Source of the DNA: Nymphaea colorata
Lineage: Eukaryota; Streptophyta; Magnoliopsida; Nymphaeales; Nymphaeaceae
Reading direction: 5' to 3'
Assembly: GCF_008831285.2 (NCBI RefSeq)
Contig: NC_045151.1
Location: 1,235,544-1,299,543, forward strand
Length of the DNA stretch: 64,000 bases
The notes under the pieces are model-generated. The model was not told the DNA's origin, did not search any database, and worked only from the letters and a program-made list of their open reading frames with translations. A program made the position numbers and the translations under genes. Shown piece after piece: positions 20,910 through 32,974 of this stretch. Position 1 is the first letter of the stretch. Each line of letters begins with the position of its first letter.

Positions 20910-22168
20910 TCTTGAAAAATTGATGGAGGCTGCCGTTTGCCTTCACTGCAATAGGCTCCCAAGCAACAATCCCAGATAGGTAGGGGACTCGCCCAACTTC
21001 CTGCCATAGGACCCCCTCGTCACCCTCCCTCCTAGGTGAACTGAGCTTGCTTCGGGCCCTTTTACGGGCCAGAGACTGAAGCACGTAGTTGTTACGGGGA
21101 CTCGCCCAACTTTATTAGATCAAAAGCTGTAGTTGTTACGGGAGCAGTACGCCTTTTGTCTTTTACTCAAGCAGTTTGATTTTTGTCTCTCTCTATATAT
21201 ATATATATATAGCAATTGATTTCAAAACCTCTTAAAATTTGACTCGATGTTAAACTTTGTTGATTTGTTAAATTTATAAGTTCTAATTCATTTTTTAAAA
21301 CAAATAAAAAAGGCTGAAAGTCTAGAGATACGTACATATGAAGGAATATAAATTTTATCATCCTAGTTCTTAATACTGGGAGCTGGTTAAATACTTTTAT
21401 ATGTGAAACGAAAGACCCTTTTTCAATAAGAAAAATGAAGCGTATAAAAGTAAAATCACCAAAATATGAATTGGTTTTCAGAAATAACCAAATTGCCACG
21501 AAATCAGTTTGCGAAGTATGTGTACGAAAGCGTTCATGTGCAAGGGAGACGTGCTCCATGCGCCATGCGTAATTCTCGTTGGCTTGGAATAAGTCATACC
21601 ATCTTTTGTCAAGAGCTTTACTAAGATAGTAAGGTTTTGCAAAAAAGAAATAGCAGGAATAGCAAGGATTAGGTTCCTAGTAAACCTGGTCATTAGCGTT
21701 TAGGTTAAAGGTAAAATTTCTTTTTCTTATTTACTTTTTCATAAACGGCTTCACTAAGCTCAATTCAGATCTTGGCTTGAGCCTAACTAAGTCGAGTTTG
21801 AACATTCTGAAGCGGAGCCCGAGCTCATAAACTTAAGCTTGAGTTGAGACCAATTTGTCTTGTGTGCAGTTGGCTAAACTAATTCGTCTACTGTATAGCA
21901 TAGTTGGTCGAATGTGCGGAACAACCCGTCTCAAGTTCAATTCTTGTAAGCATTACCCTTTTATTGGTGTTGGAGGTTAAGGGCTGAGAGTGAAGTTCTC
22001 TCACAAGGGTTGTGATTCATGCAAACTGTGAGGACCCTCCCAAGGGTTGTAGTTGCAACCAAGGCTAAGGGCTGAAGTCCTGAGGACTTTCAAAATAAGA
22101 GTTGTGGTTGCTTACCCCCCTCTTTCTCTCTCTCCCTCTCTCTCAATTTTGTTGCTTTTTCTACCAAC

Positions 22169-23224
22169 CTGTTTGTTGCAAGGCGTCCTCTTCTTCGTTC
22201 CTCTGCAATTGCAGAAAGCGATTTCTTTTCCACCAGTAAAAGCCACAAATTGTGCAACCAATGAGAGCCACAATCAAGATAGAGATGGCCAATATGATAA
22301 AGACACGCTTTCTGCTCTCGCTTTTCTGCGACCCTGCAAGTATAAAATATACTTTAGCGAGAGAGATTGAGAGAGAGAGAGAGAATAACCTGTTGGCTGT
22401 ACCAATCGGTGGAGGGCTTGAATTTGGAGGTGGCGAACTGGGCGGAGGAGATGGGCTTGTTGTGTCTGTGGTACTATAAAAACTATTCGTATCAAACCTC
22501 ACACGGCAACTTCCCTTGAGAAGTTCACAGCCTTTTGAATCGCCGCAAGTAGTCGAGTTGATTTGGGAGATGGCCGTCTCCAGGCAGTCCTTGCAATCTG
22601 CGAGGCTGGTGTCCCTGGTGCACTGTACCAGCCCGTAGAGCGTCTGTCGAATTGTGTACTCGGTCTCGCCCCTTGCGAACATGAGCCTCGAAGGCTCTGT
22701 TGTCGCTGCAGACGTGAGATTCTTCAGCAAACTGCCCAACGAATCGTAAAATTCTTCCGGGTATTCCACTGTACTGTTTGCCCAAGACCAACTATTGGAA
22801 TCATTGAGGTTGAGGAGTCCAAAGAAGTTGGTGTTGGAGTAGCGCAGCTGGCACTTTTCAAACCATATGATGGCATCCTTCGTGTTAGGGCAGTATTGGA
22901 GGTGGCCCTAGAGATGCAGGATTTGCATTCCTCCTCGCCGACGTCGCCCCGGCACTGAACCAGGCCGTAAACTTCTTCCGTTCCTTGGCCCGCGGTGGTA
23001 TTGGAAAAACCAGTGGAAGGGGCTTCGTTCCTCAAGGTGGAAAAGACGTCGACCATGTTCAGTTCAAATTCGTCTCCGTCCGTGTAATTGGCAGCGACGG
23101 AGCAGCGGCTTTCGGGAAGTCGGTTGCCGCTCATTGCAGGGTCGACATGGATGGAGAGGAGGAGGAGGGGGAGGAGAAGGAGGAGGGGGCGGGGGATGCC
23201 AATCTTCAACAACGTTAGCCCCAT
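22169..23224 (-). pseudogene. CRK copy B, ectodomain and TM exons (frameshifted)
   Basis: Exon 1 is 23224-22390 and exon 2 is 22333-22169, with a 56-bp intron. The layout copies gene A: signal peptide (LLLLLPLLLLSIHVDPA), first DUF26 with CRGDVGEEECKSC, second DUF26 with CTRDTSLADCKDC, Pro-rich stalk, and membrane segment (VFIILAISILIVALIGC). Against copy A, a 10-bp deletion (CGATTTCTAT missing near 22902) shifts the frame after CKSCISRAT. An 8-bp deletion next to the exon 1 donor (near 22393) changes the splice phase, so exon 2 would be read out of frame. Exon 2 is also 21 bp shorter, in frame. With the kinase lesions at 8830-11894 this is a pseudogene. Confidence 0.85.
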
Positions 23225-23450
23225 TACAGAGCAAACCGTCTCTAGTTGGGGGATCGGCCAGAAACTTGAACAATGCGTCGCCGGCAGGAAGGCCGTGCGA
23301 AGGGCGCGAACATAATTCCCGGTGGGGAGCTTTGACTTGCTTTAACAGGGACCACCCACCCCATTTTTCGATCAAGAATGATGAAAGGTGACGTAAACTG
23401 TAGGAAAATTCGTCCCTCAAGCTTGGAAAAATCAATAGTGGAATTTGAAG

Positions 23451-23644
23451 ACGGGTATTATGAACATAACAAAAAAAATCCTAAACGAAGTTTCACGTCA
23501 AATCGGAGGAAAGATCATAAGGGGCATATCGATATATGGCCCATCAGGAAAAGATAATCGGCAGAATGTCATCAGCCAAGTGACAGTGGAAATCCCATCG
23601 GATTAAAGAATAACATGGAGAACATTTCCAAGTCCGCGCCATGT

Positions 23645-23690
<46 letters not shown>

Positions 23691-24156
23691 AAACTCTGTC
23701 AGAAAATCCAAGATTCATAAACCAGAATATCTCCAAGTAGAATATATGACCAACCATTCAGAAAAAATTGCATATGGAAAAAAAAAAAAAATCATAAACG
23801 CTTGGCATAGATGTCAGTGGACCTTCGCTGTCATATATACAACTTGTCCATAATTCCTCCAACTGACGCTGTTTCGCAAGGAAATGTTCTATTTTATTTA
23901 AAAAATAATCAATAAATATTTCAATTTATCCATATAAAAGGATTGACCGATTGAAAATTATTTTATCATTTACTCTATTGTATTTGACAAAGGAAACAAA
24001 TAGACAGATACCTTAAGGCCTAACTTCTTTTTTTTTTTAATTCGAAACTAAAAATGGTTGAATAGTGAGTCAAAGTGTTGTTTTATGTATATAAATTTCA
24101 CCCACCGCTTGGCTTTAAGGGTGAGACCTCACCTAACCTCTTATTGTTAAAGAATG
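23451..24156. other. Upstream flank of CRK-B, no gene seen
   Basis: AT-rich noncoding sequence with a (CT)n microsatellite at 23648-23685. No supported ORF. Confidence 0.6.
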
Positions 24157-24512
24157 TTAATAGATCTGATTCCAACCAGACATGCTCTTAGTATTTGCTT
24201 GTTTGAATATTCACATATTCAAAATCATATTTGAATCTGAAATCTGATTTCACAATCTAAATCCGAATTTTACTGATTTTCAAAATGTAAGCGTATTAAA
24301 TATAAGATATTTGTTTAAAAATAAATCTAACTCAAATCTATATCTGAATGTGATCGGATATTTATGTTCTCTGAATCTAAATCCAATTGGATATCATTTC
24401 TCACATCTGAATTCGATCTAATTTTTGAATCGGATATTAAATTTTCTTTTATATCTAATTTTTTTGAGAAAAGTTTGGTCAGACATTCGATCCCAATAGG
24501 ATGTATTAACAT
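24157..24512. mobile_element. Degenerate MITE, same family as 5804-6261
   Basis: The interior is built of AATCTGAAT and ATCTAAATCC words, includes GAATATTCACATATTC, and ends near GTATTAACATCC. This matches the opposite orientation of the element at 5804-6261. Terminal repeats are eroded (AATGTTAAT at one end, ATTAACATCC at the other) and no clear target-site duplication remains. Confidence 0.6.
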
Positions 24513-25074
24513 CCATACTTGTCCCTTCAAATATGAAAGCTACTTTTTTGTTTCAAAGTGTTACCTACCTCTGCTACGCTTCAACTTACCTATTAGTTGC
24601 GTTTTTTTTACAATATAAAAAATTGACTCTTTGAAAATTTAAAACGTAGTCTCCCTTAAAAATAAGGGGAACTAAGAATTCTTCCCCTGCATAAAAATTG
24701 GTCGCTCCCTCCCCGTAGACTGTAGGGAATCTAATGCTCAAGTCAACTTAATAACTTGTTGTGAGACTGTCTTTACCAGCGTCACAATGAGATCATGTTG
24801 CTGATACAGATGTCAGCAAAATGTACAATTCGCTGCTATTTTTTTTTTTAATAGATCCTCCTGTCCTCAAAATGAAGCCACTCTTCATTCTTCTCAAACT
24901 AAGTCTCGCCTTCAAATGATTAATATACCGACTTACCTTCATGCATTTATAACTAAACAAAAATAATTTTAGGCGAGCGGAAGGAAATCCTACTACCTAA
25001 GTAGAGGTTGATGTTTTAGAGTGGTACTCCTTGTATGTTTCAATTTGCATATTAGTACCCTTCTATAGAAAACT

Positions 25075-25503
25075 GATGTCAATGGATTGGATCCGAATAG
25101 ACATATCCTAAATTTATCCACTTTTTCAAATATTCACATGTTGATTCGAATTCAAACTCAAATATGGGAAAAGAAAATTCATATCTGAGTCTAAAATTTT
25201 ATTTCACCATATGAATCTGACACATCCAAATCCGAATTTTGAACCTCATTTGACTGATTTTCAGAATGTAAGGGTATTAGATATAGGATATTTGTTTAAA
25301 AATAAGTCCAACCTGAACTCATATCTGAATCCTATTATATATTTATGTATATCCAAATTCTATACGGATCTGATCGGATGTCATTTCTTAAATCTAAATC
25401 CGATCTGATTCTTTAATCTAATATTAAATTTCATTCCACATCCTATGTTTTCAAAACAGTTTGGTCGCATAACCAATCTAAATTTCATGTATTGGCATCC
25501 TTA
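25075..25503. mobile_element. Degenerate MITE, same family as 5804-6261
   Basis: It starts TGATGTCAATGGATTGGATC and ends GTATTGGCATCC. Over the first 80 bases it follows the reverse complement of the right end of the 5804-6261 element (ATGTCAATGGATT, then TTCAAATATTCACATG). No clear target-site duplication. Confidence 0.65.
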
Positions 25504-25679
25504 TCTCTGCTGATACAAGTTTTTGGTTGTCATGCTTCACATATTCAATTGGCAATTGCTCTCCACATTGTATTATTGAAAGGCAACATTCTGAGTTTAA
25601 CTTTGGACGTTGGTGTAAAATGACTCTGGCCATTTAGGCGCCCATCTGTCGAAATTGTCTCCATGGAAAGTAAGGATGG

Positions 25680-25870
25680 TGGGTATCGGCAGCCTCGCAT
25701 GGGCCCTCGCTCTGCCTCAAAATTTAAAAAAAAAAAAATTACATTTAAAATTTTAAAAAATTTTGCTATAAAAATTTTGAAAAATGTATTTCGGCCCTAA
25801 TCAAATTTTAAAAACTTTAATTTGCCCCCTTCTAGCCTGCCTGTGGGTATCGGACAGGGGCGTGGGCACC
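25680..25870. repeat. Repeat family with GC-rich termini and AT core, copy 1
   Basis: GGGCCCTCGCTCTGCC, then an A/T tract with AAAATTTTGAAAAATGTATTTCGG and AAAACTTTAATTTGCCCCC. The same succession of words occurs at 27183-27345 and 27478-27660. No coding capacity; probably a small non-autonomous element. Confidence 0.55.
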
Positions 25871-26729
25871 ATACTCTTTTCCTAAAAGCTTTATTTGTGG
25901 AAACTAAATTTTTTAATGGGTAATGGGATTTTGTTTATTTATTTTGGATGACATACTCAAAGCTTGGTTTTTCTGAATAACTCAAAAGGAGGTCAGGCTT
26001 TTGATTCCTTTTACAAAACAGGGTTTTGTCTAAATTAAGTTTTCTTTAAACCCGGTTTTGATGGCAACCAATCATTGTAATGGTCAATGCCATCAGTATC
26101 AACCAATTCTCGGTTGCGAATTGACTACATGCTTAACTATTTTTAAAATATGAGACAATAGAAGTTGATCAGTTATACCAATTGATATATATATATATGA
26201 CTGCTTTCTTGACAGCCGAGGTCCACTCTCTCTTTTTTTGAGTTTGTGGTGTGAGAAATTTTTCTTCACAGCACTTCTAACCAATTTTTTATTAGAATTT
26301 GTCTGAATTTGCTTATTCAAATTGAAACGACTGGTCAACTTGCAAGGTGCACATTTTAAACTATTTTAGGAGTTTTAACTAAATCTTGTAGTTTTTTTTT
26401 TAATTTACTCTAAAAGTAAACTCTTTAATCATTTTTGCTAATTCACTGATCAATTCAATTGAATCGTTAAATACGCCAATTCACCAAATTGGCAGTTTGG
26501 TTCATTCAATTCCGAGTTGATTTTCCCATTACTGACATAAAGTCATTCGAGTCATGCTAAGATACATTTGTTGCGGGTTAGCCGATGCCCAACCACAACC
26601 CTAACAATGCACAAGGACATTCCCTTCTTTTTTTCAAATGTATTTTGGTTGTTTTTTTTTTCATTTTGTTTTTATAAATTGAACTTTTTTAATTGTTTTA
26701 AGGGCATTTTGGTCATTTTAGCACCCGAG

Positions 26730-26895
26730 CATGTCCATTCATCGGCGCCACTGCTATGTGGTGTGCCAGTAAATGTACTTTATTTACATATAAAAACTTC
26801 TTTAATTTTTAATTTTGTACGAACGAGTGCTCCTTAAAATTTGGAATTTAAACTTAGAGTGCCCCTTAACTAGAAATGTCTGGCTCTACCACCGA
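26730..26895. repeat. Short dispersed repeat (also near 62040-62125)
   Basis: The run GAGTGCTCCTTAAAATTTGG, then AGAGTGCCCCTTAACTAGAAATGTCTGGCTCTACC, recurs in diverged form at 62040-62125 (GAGTGCCTCTTAAAAGTTTG, then AAAGTGCCC...TAGAAATTTCT). A fragment is near 38475-38510 (GTGCCCCTTCACTAAAATTTCTGGCTCTGCC). Noncoding. Confidence 0.5.
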
Positions 26896-26930
26896 CACAA
26901 TATACAATTTTTCATTGAGGAACTAATGCT

Positions 26931-27001
26931 ACATACGGCAGAAGGTGGATCGTATCGTATTTTTGTGATGTGACATACGGTAGAAGGTGCATCGTATCGT
27001 A
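26931..27001. repeat. Imperfect 30-bp direct repeat
   Basis: ACATACGGCAGAAGGTGGAT followed by CGTATCGTAT, then after a short AT spacer ACATACGGTAGAAGGTGCAT followed by CGTATCGTAT. The two units are about 40 bp apart and differ at two positions. Confidence 0.8.
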
Positions 27002-27182
27002 TGTGTTCCTATGAACTCTTATGTGATGGTTTTGAGAAATGAACCACCTAATTCCTTTATTTCATTTTTACCTCCCATATCCATCTCGTAAGTACTAAGT
27101 TCAAGAAGATTAATTTTAGGTTTGACATGGCAATGCCCAAGGTGATTGAGAAATCGATCTCCATACTATCAGATGGTGGGCT

Positions 27183-27660
27183 TAGGGGCGGAGCCATGGT
27201 AGGCCCCCAAGGGCCATGACCCCAAATTAAAAAAAAAAATCACATGTAAATTTTTAAAAAATTTTGAAAAATGATATTTTGGACCGGGTCAAAATTTAGA
27301 AACTTTAATTCGACCCCTTCATAAAAAGTTTACCACTGGTGTGTTTGGCATGGGGATGTGACGTGCACAATAATTATTTCAATTAAATCCTTCCTCTCAG
27401 ATCATGCTCTAGTAGGTCTTTTTCATGGATCTCAACCCAAGATAGCGGCATGTGGGAAAAGAATGACAGCTGCAGCTCTGGCCAGGGGCTCAAGGGCGTT
27501 GGCCTCAACTCAAGAAAAAAAAAATACATTTAAATTTAAAAAATTTACTTATTTTTTATAAAATTTTGAAAAATGATATTTGGGTTCCCATCAAAATTTA
27601 AAAACATCAATTCAGGCCCCCTCATAAAAAAACTTTTGGCTCCACCTCTGGCTTTGGCAG
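27183..27660. repeat. Repeat family with GC-rich termini and AT core, copies 2 and 3
   Basis: Copy 2 (about 27183-27345) begins TAGGGGCGGAGCCATGG. Copy 3 (about 27478-27660) ends TTTTGGCTCCACCTCTGGC. Both share AAAATTTTGAAAAATGATATTTGG and AAA(A)AC(T)TTAATTC with the copy at 25680. The two outer ends, GGCGGAGCCA and TGGCTCCACC, look like terminal inverted repeats of one family. Confidence 0.55.
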
Positions 27661-29601
27661 CAAGATTCCTTTTCAGGACCAGCTGTGATGGCATTGTCTG
27701 CCATAGCCGTGGGGTTGAGAAACTCGTTACTAAAGTTTTGCTATTGTGCAGGTGAGAACATAAGCAGCAGCAGGCAAATTCTGATGGATTGTCTTTGAGC
27801 ATGCAACTGTAAATTTGTGTGCATCCGTAGACGTAATCTAGTTCACCACCACTAACAATAGTCCTCCAAATTAGAATCTTAATTCAGGACCTGCACATTT
27901 AATCTATTCTATCCCTTTGACCAGAGACATTTTACTTGGCAAGTGCAACTGCTCATATTCGTGGACATGCAACTATGGAGGAATAAATGAGAGGAGATGT
28001 TTACACATGCACGCATGCTTGTACTTTAGCTTTAACGAAAACCAGTTATCAGTTAATACAGATCAGTTGAAGATAATGACATCAAGTTATGTCGTCTTAT
28101 TAGCATATCCTTTTCTAGTAGTCAATCTTCTGTCCATTTCAAAACATCACTCGTCAATATTTGGAATTTTCTATGCAGGCAGCTCTTCCTCAAGGAAATA
28201 GTTACCATTTGTATTTGCTAAAGAATACAATCTCAAAGCCAATATTTTGAGCACTGGGAAAGTAATATTTTGCACCGAAACTCCACTGAAGTTCATATAT
28301 TGAACGCCAAATTATATTTCTGATGTAAGGTAATTGTTGGCATGCTTATTTTTTTGCCTATAACATTGGCCTACTGCATCCTCTTGGATTTCTGAATCAC
28401 TGCAAAGCAAGAGGGAAAGGCAAGGCTTTTCTATAACTACAGGAACAACAATTTTTCAGCGGATATGAGAACAAGTTCAATGATTCAAGGAAACATAGCT
28501 GAAAAAAATAAGATATCATTAGTTCTGGAAATCAATGTATCCAATTTATCTTGTTTTGTAGACATAGGTCAACGAAAAGTACCAAATAAAACTGCACTTC
28601 CTACGTATATGATTCTAAACTAGATGTGTCCTGCCAACTTAACCACCAATTTGACACATAAAACAAAAGAAAAAACTGGGCAGATCAAACCAGCAAAACA
28701 TCATTTACCTAGTAAGCACTAGTTAAATGCTGTTACACCGGGAGCAGTACCTGTACCATTCCGGTATGGGTGCCGATGCGCAACTGGGTGTGGCTTGGAT
28801 ATTTGCTTGACCGTACATGTATCTGGTATTTTTCAGATTCGGTCAAAGTTGATTTGAGTCCAAAAATATCTTTAAATTAGGGCTTTTGTTTTTACTTTTA
28901 AACAAAACACAGAACCCTCAACTTTTGTCAAAGGTTCTTTGTATTACCCACAGCAGCAGTGCAGTGGAGTTCTCCGGCGATGTTGGCTGCTCTATGTACT
29001 GTTTCCAGCAGTTTTCGATGAGAGGAAAGCTACTGTTGTTCAGCGACTTCTCCGTGGACTGAGTTGGTCATTTTTTGTTGAAGTTTCATATTTAAGGCCT
29101 TTTTTTCTTTTGGCAGTCTCTCGTCCAGCAGTCTAATTATTTACTTTCGGCGACAGGTTTAGAATCGTTTGCCCTTCTTCTATGTCCTGCATCAACTATT
29201 CTTTTTTTTTTTCTTCTTCAAAAATTATATTGTCTACCCTTTCTCTTTTACATTTATATGTAACCATTTTTTTTTTCCAAATAACCGTGCATCCGTGCAT
29301 GCTCCCATGTTATTTTATGTAACTGACCCATTCCATTTCAGCATTTAGCACTTAGATTCCAGTTCCATAATGCTGAGTCGTGATTCGTATTTGACTGTCT
29401 AAGGGGCTGCTCAGTTGTGTGGTAGATGATTTTCCTTATTCAATTGCAACTTTGCAATATATGCAGCAGATGACTTTGAGATTGATATGTATTTTGTCCA
29501 TATGCTTAAAGTTTTTCATACTTAGAGTTTTTCATAGGTTTCTTAAACACACTGCTAAAAAAGCAGTTGGTATATATTTTATGTGTTGTTTATGTGCTAA
29601 G

Positions 29602-29659
<58 letters not shown>

Positions 29660-32600
29660 GGTCTTACCTGTGTTGGCACTTGTGCCCATACCTATGTGAG
29701 ATAGGTTGAATGACAAAGTATGCTTCAGGAAACCTTTGAAGTGTTAAACAAGAGCAGATTTTTTATCATATTCCTGCGAAAGTGTAGTTTGATACAGATG
29801 CACTTATATAGCTATACTACAATCTCAAATCAAGCTCATGAATCACCCCATTTTTACAAAAGCATTCTTTTCCCTGTATCTGTACATGCATCATTTTGTA
29901 AGCTTCTCCCATGGTTTCTTCTTCAAAGTTGAACAAAGCCTAATGGCAGCAGCAAGAATCAAAAGCACCAGCTATGCAGACCTCTGATAGAACAGGATGC
30001 TGATGGTGGATGAGTCTCCCTCTTAATGCACAAACCTCTCAAATTACAAGCTTCTAGATATTCATTCTTCCAACCCTCCCTTAGCTCTGCGGAGTCTCTG
30101 TACCACTGTCTGAAACAGTCATACAATTGTTAATAGAAATTCATTTTTCCTCAAAATAATAAAGTTATTTAATAAAAATGAACACAAAAACAATTTGCCG
30201 TATAGGTCAACTACATATTTATTTTTTGTTTCTTCAAAGATGTTGAGGGTGTCTCTTGCCTCAATTATTCCCAATGAAATATGTGTGCATGGCTTGAATG
30301 TGCTTATGCAGCTCAGGTATGATGAAACAGGTGTCCAGTTACTCAGCATTCTATTTCTCTGAATAGAATGTCAGGGTACCTTCCCTCAACAAACCAGTAG
30401 GCATTGCTTGAAAGTCATGTGGATGTGCGGTAACCCTTAGTCCAGATTCAGTTCAACATGGCAAAAGGTCCTAGTAAGATTAAGATTGAACTAAAAACAG
30501 GACTTATAAATCCTCAGCTCAAAGCTTCAAAGCTGGTGACTCAGCTCTACCTAGGAGCCAGAGATTGCAACATTATCCTGCAAGTGGAATCATTGTTTTT
30601 TTCATTTTTTCCTTGTTACTGAGCAAACAAAGGGACATATGCTGATTTAAAGCTTATATCCTTTAGCTAAAAATGACTTAGTGGTAGGGCAACATTCATC
30701 CAACTGAAACAGCAACACTACAATACAGAAACAGACGCCAGAAAAAAACAATGTACTGCTCTCAATTCTCCACTTTACATGGGAGACAAGTTCATTTGCC
30801 AAAATCTGAAGCATGGTGGTTCTTTGTACTAAAGTTACCACTTTTAGTTATTTTCTTTGCTAATCAGTCAGACAACGAAGAATGATGAAAAAACACATCG
30901 AACCCTTCCTGCTGAAAAGCACAAAATGAATACATTCAATCAGAATCTACACAGTTAGACAAAGTATAAATTTTCCCAGATAAACAGTCCAAGATGATGA
31001 TACTTGAATTATAGGATCATAATCATAAGTGTCAGACTCAGCAATGGCATAGGGTTTCTGATAAATCTCAGGTAAATATTGGGATTTTCAAAATCATGAA
31101 AACAAAAAAAGGTAAAATTTATTCACTTAGCTAATGAACCCAAGTACAATAAAAGAACATTATTTTGTGAAGTTTTAACTGCAGATAACTAGGCCTCAGA
31201 GAGCTGAAATGATATTGACAACCACACAATGAAAATGTTGACATATATTCCAAAATTTCTAAATCCTCTCCTTTTCATGCTACAATGGTAATACTATCGA
31301 AATATCCTGAGATATGTGACCATGATCACCACCTGAATCAGATGCAATAGAACTAGCAGAAATCAAAAGGTACTGCATCCAATTAGAAAAGCATTTGCTT
31401 CATCACATGTTTCGAAGAATACAACCACTCTTGACATACAAGAGAGGACATACCTCTTACATATGATTAATGACAAGCATCGACTAAGAACAACACATGT
31501 AGGAATACAAAAAGGTCCTGAATCAGCCAATCAGGCCATTTTATGAGCCAATTTTGATACTCACCTAAGTGGACACTGGCTACCTGGTAATATTATTGTG
31601 CAGAAAATGTCATTGAATCCAAATATTTTGCTTATAAGAGGCTTCCGTTTAAATATTCATTTATTGGAATATCAACTAGATTCAGACGAAAAAGCCCATA
31701 AAAACGTCTATTAGGGTCAGGTATTGGAGAGCAACCAAATAATTGGCAAGGCAATCCTAAACACCACACAACAGCGTCCACAAACTTCTTAACTGGATTC
31801 AAAACCAAACGCCGAACCCTCTGGTTTACACTCAAACCCATTAATCACATTACATAGTTGATAGATCACATATGGGCAGACGAAGCAACTGACCAGAGAA
31901 AAAAAACTAACTTTTATGAGTTGCCAAACTCCAAAGGAAACAACAGTTGTTGAATATTCTGTAACGGCTACTCAAAACTGTCTCAAGTGCTCGGCATGGC
32001 AGATTTCCCCGCACCCAAAGCCGAACTCCAGTTCGTGTCCAAAAGTCTACATACCGGAAGAACTGGTACTAGCACGCACGAGTATTATCAGCTCCAGGAA
32101 ACTTCTCATAATCATCAATATGGCGTTAAACCGCCATGGCCACCTTGAGATGTTTACTTTCTACCCCCTTTTAAGACTTAAGAGTATCCGTGTGCGCCTG
32201 CAGCCGACTTCGTTTCGACCGCAAAAAACTATGAAAGAGTACGCACGCTCACGAGCATATCTCCTTCAAGACTTCTCAAAAACATTTACGGCGCTAAATT
32301 ATCTCCATTTTCGGATGTTAGAGGTTTCGTTTCTCTCACCTAGAAACATAACAAACATGTAAGGAGAAATACGTATATGCTCATATGAGCCTAAATTCTA
32401 AGCGTTTACGATTTACAATGATGATGAAATAGTTGCTTTTTCCAATTCCCGTGCACGCGAGGGAATATACATTCCAATATGCCTCTATTTTTATCAATTC
32501 AAAGAAAGAAAGGATAAGTTTCTGACTGCAAGAGACGGGTACTCTAATCTAGCTAACAAATTGTTGGTAGGACTCAAAAACAGACCGCCAACGTCAAAAT

Positions 32601-32700
32601 TTAGTTGGGCAACAGGAAAGAAAGAGAAATCGCCAATTGAACCGCGTCCAACTTTCATTGTGAAAGTTCCCCTCGAAGTCCCATGTTCATGAAAGCCATG
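27661..32700. other. Intergenic, no gene recognised
   Basis: About 5 kb of AT-rich DNA. The longest open frames (for example 31916-32362, 148 codons) have no recognisable domain and no splice context. A (TA)n microsatellite lies at 29609-29655. Sequence at 28735-28830 (TGTTACACCGGGAGCAGTAC and following) may be a relic of the hAT end sequence seen at 57100. Confidence 0.5.
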
Positions 32701-32749
32701 GCATCCAAAAACGCTAACTGTAAGACGTAAAATGATGTTCTGAGGGAAA

Positions 32750-32974
32750 TTAGCAAACACAGCAGATAAAGAAGAAGGAGGTGTAGTTCAGACAGAGCTG
32801 TAATGTATAAAAAATTTTCCGCAAAGTAAAATGGTACTTGCAAACGAGGGAGCAATGGAGGAGATCAACGCAGTCGAGCTGGCAAAAGATCCGATTGATG
32901 ACGTCCTTGGGAGATCGAAGCGCAGGAGGCAACGCAACGCTTTTCTTTTCTTCCTTCCCCCCTCTTTCCACCAT
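32750..32974 (-). pseudogene. F-box domain fragment (possible first exon or relic)
   Basis: A 74-codon frame starts MVERGGKEEKK and holds an F-box-like segment at residues 20-50: SPKDVINRIFCQLDCVDLLH followed by CSLVCKYH. F-box proteins bind SKP1 and recruit substrates to SCF ubiquitin ligases; the segment fits the first two F-box helices. The usual tryptophan after the VCK motif is absent. The frame then runs into hydrophobic noise (SFFFICCVC) and a stop, with no convincing downstream exon or substrate domain. A pyrimidine-rich leader lies 5' of it. The same region is repeated at 7435-7690, where it has a stop. A truncated copy is likelier than a working gene, but a first exon of a longer gene is not excluded. 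Confidence 0.45.

Larger units (their letters stand above)
11895..22168. other. CRK-B intron 2 (about 10.3 kb, with nested retrotransposon)
   Basis: This is the interval between the exon 2 donor (ACAG|GTTGGT at 22168) and the exon 3 acceptor (TTTCAG at 11895-11900). It contains unassigned sequence at 11900-13430 (including a short CTTCCACAA/TTGTGGAAG hairpin near 12255-12285), the duplicated segment, a retroelement relic, and the full LTR retrotransposon at 14306-20329. In copy A the visible part of the same intron lacks the retrotransposon. Confidence 0.75.
13435..23450. repeat. Segmental duplication, copy B (pairs with 1-3625)
   Basis: Homology to 1-235 covers 13435-13680, and homology to 235-3625 covers 20390-23450. 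The gap between is the LTR retrotransposon plus about 680 bp absent from copy A. Matching order and orientation show that the whole CRK locus was duplicated in tandem before the retrotransposon inserted in copy B. Confidence 0.85.

Noticed and set aside
22563..23315. Plus-strand frames rich in Gly or Glu opposite CRK-B exon 1
   Set aside because: Antisense shadows of the signal-peptide and DUF26 coding sequence.
31916..32362. 148-codon open frame on the plus strand
   Set aside because: No recognisable domain, mixed low-information composition, no splice or promoter context.
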